DNA of 64,000 bases, taken from Paraburkholderia susongensis (GTDB taxonomy: Bacteria > Pseudomonadota > Gammaproteobacteria > Burkholderiales > Burkholderiaceae). Position 1 is the first letter of the stretch; each line of letters starts with the position of its first letter. Of this stretch, positions 59,830 to 64,000 are shown piece after piece. Made by a program: the position numbers and the translations under genes. The notes beneath the pieces were generated by a model. It saw only the letters and a list, made by a program, of their open reading frames with translations, ran no database searches and was not told where the DNA came from. The DNA lies in NCBI RefSeq assembly GCF_900177725.1, contig NZ_FXAT01000010.1, positions 62,001 to 126,000 on the forward strand. Direction: 5' to 3'.

Positions 59830-60894
59830 ATGGCCGAAGTTGCGTTCGAGCAGGTGCAGAAGTCGTTTGGCGCGGTGCAGGTGCTAAGGCACATCGACCT
59901 GACCGTGCGCAACGGCGAATTCCTCGTTCTCGTCGGGCCGAGCGGCTGTGGCAAGTCCACGCTGCTGCGTGCGCTCGCCGGTCTCGAGGGGGTCACGCAT
60001 GGCCGCATCCTGATCGACGGGCGCGTCGTCAATGGCCTGCCGCCCAAGGATCGCGACATCGCGATGGTGTTTCAGAACTACGCGCTCTACCCTCACATGA
60101 GCGTCCAGGAGAACCTCACCTTCGCCCTCAAGCTGCGCAATCTGAAGCCGCAGGAGATCGAGGTGCGCGCCCGCGAGGCCGCCACGATCCTCGGGCTCGA
60201 GGGGTTGCTCGAGCGCTACCCGCGCCATCTGTCGGGCGGGCAAAGGCAGCGCGTCGCGATGGGACGCGCGATCGTTCGTGATCCGAAAGTTTTTCTGTTC
60301 GACGAGCCGCTCTCGAATCTCGACGCCAAGCTGCGCGTGCAGATGCGCGCGGAAATCCGCGCGCTGCATCAGCGGCTGAAGGCCACGACCGTCTACGTCA
60401 CGCATGACCAGATCGAGGCGATGACCATGGCCGATCGCATCGTCGTGCTCAACGGCGGCGTGGTCGAGCAGATCGGCGCGCCGCTCGACCTGTACGACGA
60501 CCCGGACAACCTGTTCGTCGCGAGCTTCATCGGCTCGCCGGCCATGAATCGCTTCAGCGGCGTGTACGAGCACACGGCGGACGGCCCGCGCGTGCGCATC
60601 GCAGACCATGCGTTGCCGGCGCCGGACGTGAACGCCACACCGGGTCAGCGCGTGAGCATCGGCATACGGCCGGAGCATCTCGTCCCGCACGCAGACGGCG
60701 GATTGCCGTTCGCCGTCGACGTGGTGGAGCCCACTGGCGCGTCGACCGAGTTGTTCGGCAGCGTTGCGGGCGAGCGCTGCTGCGTGCTGATCAACGGCCG
60801 CGCCGCGCTGAAACCCGGCACCGTCACCGCGCTGAGCGCGGCGCCCGAACATGTCTATCTGTTCGATGCGCAAAGCGGTCAACGTCTGCGCTGA
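59830..60894 (+). CDS. Sugar ABC transporter ATP-binding protein (UgpC/MalK type)
   Basis: This 354-residue CUT1 ATPase has Walker A GPSGCGKST, Q-loop FQNYALYPHMSVQENL, signature LSGGQRQRVAMGRAI, Walker B VFLFDEPLSNLDAKLR and YVTHDQIEAMTMADRI, then a TOBE domain. GGAGGAGAAA lies upstream of the ATG. It is the first gene of a four-gene operon with a binding protein and two permeases. Confidence 0.93.
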   Translation: MAEVAFEQVQKSFGAVQVLRHIDLTVRNGEFLVLVGPSGCGKSTLLRALAGLEGVTHGRILIDGRVVNGLPPKDRDIAMVFQNYALYPHMSVQENLTFALKLRNLKPQEIEVRAREAATILGLEGLLERYPRHLSGGQRQRVAMGRAIVRDPKVFLFDEPLSNLDAKLRVQMRAEIRALHQRLKATTVYVTHDQIEAMTMADRIVVLNGGVVEQIGAPLDLYDDPDNLFVASFIGSPAMNRFSGVYEHTADGPRVRIADHALPAPDVNATPGQRVSIGIRPEHLVPHADGGLPFAVDVVEPTGASTELFGSVAGERCCVLINGRAALKPGTVTALSAAPEHVYLFDAQSGQRLR

Positions 60895-61002
60895 GCGCCG
60901 CCGCGCCACCGCCGAAGCGCGCGGGCCCTGCCCCGCATCCGCATCACAACCCGCGACAGCAAAGCCGTCCCGGCACGACGGCCAACCACAAGGAGACGCA
61001 AC

Positions 61003-62352
61003 ATGTCGGGCTGCAACAGGAGGAAAACCGCGCGCGGCGCAGTCGTGCGCGTGATGGTGTCGGTGCTGGCGTTGGCCGGTCTCGTCGCGGCGGGCGCCGC
61101 ACGAGCCGACAACGAATTCAAGGGCTACACGCTACGCGTGAAGCTGATCGGCGGTGTGCAGTACGAGGCGCTCTACACGCGCATTCCACTGTGGGAGAAA
61201 AAAACCGGCGCCAAGGTCGATATCGTGTCGCGCAAGAGCCATTTCGAACTCGACCGCGAACTCAAGCAGGACATCGCGTCGAACCACATCGACTACTGCG
61301 TGTCGTCGAATCATACGAACTTCGCGGCCCAGTATCCGATCTTCCGTGACCTGAAGGGGCTCTTTCCCGCGGACTATCTCGCGCAGTTCGCGCCGAACCT
61401 CATCAAGCAATCCGAAGTGAACGGGCATCTCGTGCAGATTCCGCGCTCGACCGACATCGAGGCGCTCTACTACGACAAGACCGTTTTCGACGACCCGGCA
61501 ATTCAGGCCGCGTATCGCAAGCAGTTCAACGAACCGCTCGCACCGCCGAAGAATTTTGCCGAGTTCACGCAGCAGGCGAAATTCTTCACCAAGTCGCCCG
61601 ACTTCTACGGCACGCAGTTCCCAGGCAAGGATGAGGCGCTGACCGGCACCTTCTATTCGCTGCTCGTCGCGAACGGCGGTCAACTGCTCGACGCGAAGAT
61701 GCGGCCCACGTTCAACTCGCCGGTGGGCGTGAAGACCCTCGACTGGTTCATCGACCTGTACAAGGCGGGCGCGGTGCCCAAGGGCGCACCCAACTACGTC
61801 TGGGACGATCTCGGCAACAACTTCGCCGCGGGCAAGGTCGCGCTCGACATGGACTGGCCCGGCTTCGCATCGTTCTACAACGACCCGAAGACCTCGAAGC
61901 TCTCGGGCAAGGTCGGCGTCGTGCCGGCGCCGCTCGGGGCCGGCGGCAAACGGCCCGGCTGGTCGGGCTCGCACAGCTTCTCGATCACGAAGACGTGCGA
62001 CCGCCCCGATGTCGCGGCGAGCTTCGTCGAATTCCTGACGAGCCATGATTCGCAGATGGTGGAGGCGCGCCTCGGCACGATCCCATCGCGGCTCGACGCG
62101 CAGCGCGACGCGGTCAAGGAATTTCAGGCGAAGCACGACGACTACATGGCGAATGCCATGTCCGTGTTCAGCACCGCGGCGAAGGACGATTCGTTCACGC
62201 CGCCGCGCATCGCGCAGTGGAACGAGATCTCGAACGCGCTGTGGCCGGAACTGCAGAAGGCGATCATCGGCGACAAGAGCTCGAAGCAGGCACTCGACGA
62301 CGCCGCGAAAAAGGTCTCCGATATCATGCAGGACGCCGCCGACAACGACTGA
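61003..62352 (+). CDS. Sugar/polyol ABC transporter substrate-binding protein
   Basis: This 449-residue family-1 binding protein has a signal peptide (MSGCNRRKTARGAVVRVMVSVLALAGLVAAGAARA, cleaved near ARA). Typical features are YYDKTVFDDPAIQAAYRKQFNEPLAPPKNFAEFTQQAKFF and WDDLGNNFAAGKVALDMDWPGF. AAGGAGACG precedes the ATG. The ligand is not identifiable from sequence; trehalose- and polyol-type binders are relatives. Its stop codon overlaps the permease start (TGATG). Confidence 0.9.
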   Translation: MSGCNRRKTARGAVVRVMVSVLALAGLVAAGAARADNEFKGYTLRVKLIGGVQYEALYTRIPLWEKKTGAKVDIVSRKSHFELDRELKQDIASNHIDYCVSSNHTNFAAQYPIFRDLKGLFPADYLAQFAPNLIKQSEVNGHLVQIPRSTDIEALYYDKTVFDDPAIQAAYRKQFNEPLAPPKNFAEFTQQAKFFTKSPDFYGTQFPGKDEALTGTFYSLLVANGGQLLDAKMRPTFNSPVGVKTLDWFIDLYKAGAVPKGAPNYVWDDLGNNFAAGKVALDMDWPGFASFYNDPKTSKLSGKVGVVPAPLGAGGKRPGWSGSHSFSITKTCDRPDVAASFVEFLTSHDSQMVEARLGTIPSRLDAQRDAVKEFQAKHDDYMANAMSVFSTAAKDDSFTPPRIAQWNEISNALWPELQKAIIGDKSSKQALDDAAKKVSDIMQDAADND

Positions 62353-63329
62353 TGATGAACTTCGAACAACGCGGCAGCGACGACATGCAACCCGGCGGCA
62401 CGCGTCTTGCACAGCGCACGCCGCAGATACCGTCCGTCGTGCGCGAGCATTTGTCGCTGCCCATGAAGCTGCTGCTGCCGGCTTTCCTGTCGGTGGCGAT
62501 CGTGGTCCTGCTGCCGCTCCTGTTCTCGCTGTACACGAGCTTCACGGCGTACCGGCTGACCGATCCGGACACCCTCACCCATTTCATCGGCTGGCGCAAC
62601 TACACCCGCGCGCTGACCAATGAAGATTTCTGGGCCGCGTTCGGCCGCACCGTGCTGTTCCTCACCCTCGCGCTCAATCTGGAGATGCTGCTCGGCCTCG
62701 GCATCGCGCTGCTCCTGAATCGCGTGACCAGAGGACAGCGCGCGCTGCGCACGGTCATGATGTTCCCGATGATGTTTTCGCCGGTGCTGGTCGGTTTCCA
62801 GTTCAAGTTCATGCTGAACGACAGCACCGGCGTCATCAACCATCTGCTGCAGGTGCTGTTCGGCATGCACGGCTCCATTCCGTTTCTCGTCAACGAGAAA
62901 ACGGCGCTGCTCTCGCTGATTGCCGCGGAGGTCTGGAACTCGACACCGGTATTCGCGGTGATCCTGCTCGCGGGGCTGATGGCACTGCCGAAGGACCCGA
63001 TCGAGGCGTCGAAGGTGGACGGCTGCACACCGTGGCAGACCTTCCGCTACGTGACGCTGCCGTATCTGATGCCATTCATCTACATCGCGATGACGATTCG
63101 CTCGCTCGACGTGGGCCGTGCGTACGACATCGTGCGAATCATGACGAACGGCGGCCCGGGCGGGCGCACCGAGCTGCTGTGGACGATGATCGGCCGGATC
63201 GCGTACGACGACTCGCACATGGGCTACGCGAATGCCATCGCTTACATATCGGTGCTCGTGTCGATCCTGTTCACGCTGTACTTCTTCCGCAAACTCAATG
63301 CCGCGCGCCGGCACATAGGACCCGCCTAA
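62352..63329 (+). CDS. Sugar ABC transporter permease (first)
   Basis: This 325-residue CUT1 permease has TM1 KLLLPAFLSVAIVVLLPLLFSLYTSFTAY and EAA loop LMALPKDPIEASKVDGCTPWQTFRYVTLPYLMPFIYIAMTIR. The ATG at 62352 overlaps the binding-protein stop codon; a second ATG follows at once. The upstream in-frame sequence is a shadow of the binding-protein gene. Confidence 0.92.
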   Translation: MMNFEQRGSDDMQPGGTRLAQRTPQIPSVVREHLSLPMKLLLPAFLSVAIVVLLPLLFSLYTSFTAYRLTDPDTLTHFIGWRNYTRALTNEDFWAAFGRTVLFLTLALNLEMLLGLGIALLLNRVTRGQRALRTVMMFPMMFSPVLVGFQFKFMLNDSTGVINHLLQVLFGMHGSIPFLVNEKTALLSLIAAEVWNSTPVFAVILLAGLMALPKDPIEASKVDGCTPWQTFRYVTLPYLMPFIYIAMTIRSLDVGRAYDIVRIMTNGGPGGRTELLWTMIGRIAYDDSHMGYANAIAYISVLVSILFTLYFFRKLNAARRHIGPA

Positions 63330-63330
63330 G

Positions 63331-64000
63331 ATGAAACGCTGCGCACTGTGGTTCGGCGTGTTCGTGGTGATGGCCGTGATCTGCCTGCCGGGGCTATGGA
63401 TCATTCTCAACGCGTTCCGCTCGAATGTCGCGATTCTGTCGAACCAGTCCCCGTTCGCCGCCAGCAGCTACACGCTCGACAACTTCCGCGCGATGTTCGG
63501 CTTCGGCCAGATGGCGTCGCTGCCTATCGCGAAGTATTTCGTGAACTCGGTCATCATCTCGAGCGTCAGCACGGCGGCAGCGCTCGCGATCGGCATGCTC
63601 GGCGGGTATTCGTTCGCGCGCTTCGAATTCCGCCGCAAGAACCTCGCGTTCGTGCTGTTGATGCTGACACGGGCGATTCCGGGCATTGCGCTCTCGCTGC
63701 CCATCTTCATCCTGTGGGCATGGACGGGGCTGCTCGACACGCGTATCGGCGTCATCATCGTGTACCTCGCGATGAACGTGCCGTTCACCGTCTGGCTGAT
63801 CGACGGTTTCTTCCGCGAGGTGCCGATCGAGCTCTCGCAGGCCGCGCTGATCGATGGCTGCAACCGCTGGCAGGCGTTCTGGCGTGTCGAGCTGCCGCTC
63901 GCGCGCTCGGGCATCGCATCGGCCGGCATCTTCGCCTTCCTGACGAGCTGGAACGAGTTCGCGCTCGCTACCCAGCTATGCCGCAGCCCCGACACGAAAA
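63331..64000 (+). CDS. Sugar ABC transporter permease (second), partial
   Basis: This MalG-type CUT1 permease begins MKRCALWFGVFVVMAVICLPGLWIILNAFRSNVAILSN one base after the previous stop codon. Helices and EAA loop REVPIELSQAALIDGCNRWQAFWRVELPLARSGIASAGIFAFL are visible. The window ends in its C-terminal part (WNEFALATQL), so the stop codon is not seen. Confidence 0.9.
   Translation, partial: MKRCALWFGVFVVMAVICLPGLWIILNAFRSNVAILSNQSPFAASSYTLDNFRAMFGFGQMASLPIAKYFVNSVIISSVSTAAALAIGMLGGYSFARFEFRRKNLAFVLLMLTRAIPGIALSLPIFILWAWTGLLDTRIGVIIVYLAMNVPFTVWLIDGFFREVPIELSQAALIDGCNRWQAFWRVELPLARSGIASAGIFAFLTSWNEFALATQLCRSPDTK

Overview
The window is a roughly 64 kb piece of a GC-rich betaproteobacterial genome, most likely Paraburkholderia, Burkholderia or a close relative. 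The evidence is codon usage, the metabolic gene content (phenol hydroxylase with a DmpR-type activator, paired YceI proteins with cytochrome b561, NodT-type efflux with a heavy-metal-type two-component system) and the many LysR/GntR/IclR/TetR-controlled transport modules. No rRNA, tRNA, CRISPR array or insertion sequence was recognised. The replicon and species are inferred, not proven.

Layout. (1) 1-6488: a multicomponent phenol hydroxylase operon on the minus strand (dmpK-L-M-N-O-P, dmpP cut by the window edge) and a divergent sigma-54 activator of the DmpR/XylR type. A near-consensus -24/-12 promoter and two UAS-like palindromes lie between them. (2) 6545-14427: a MarR regulator with a 25-bp palindromic operator, an M20 amidohydrolase, an MHS-type transporter, a GntR regulator with a 22-bp palindrome at its start, a TauE/DUF1634 pair, two small unknown genes and an ArsB-like permease preceded by four 13-bp tandem repeats. 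(3) 14725-16643: cytochrome b561 and two periplasmic YceI proteins. (4) 16779-24649: a sulfur amino-acid locus on the minus strand (polar amino-acid ABC transporter, cysteine-dioxygenase-like enzyme, four-domain rhodanese, cystathionine beta-lyase-like PLP enzyme) with a divergent LysR regulator. (5) 24739-34392: dinB, then a two-component system and a complete RND tripartite efflux operon. (6) 34840-37403: an AT-rich island holding what looks like a type VI secretion cargo cassette: PAAR-like protein, accessory protein, M35-type zinc metallopeptidase and two related exported proteins that are candidate immunity factors. (7) 37819-46002: glyoxalase-fold protein/LysR, a LysE-family exporter, a methyltransferase and membrane-protein operon with LysR, and a SulP transporter. 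(8) 46193-53125: a beta-glucoside module (LacI, CUT1 ABC transporter, GH1 beta-glucosidase) with a LacI-type operator. (9) 53450-56811: a decaying cluster: TetR gene, isochorismatase remnant, MFS remnant fused to a DrrA-like ATPase, and a DrrB-like permease cut by an in-frame amber codon. (10) 56834-64000: a lipoprotein hydrolase, a GST, an IclR regulator and a second CUT1 sugar ABC operon that runs off the window.

The most unusual parts are the metallopeptidase/immunity-like island, the variant sigma-54 contact loop (GGFTDA instead of GAFTGA) with a long linker in the DmpR homologue, the single-cysteine four-rhodanese protein in a cysteine-catabolic operon, and several strong uncharacterised palindromes and repeats in promoters.
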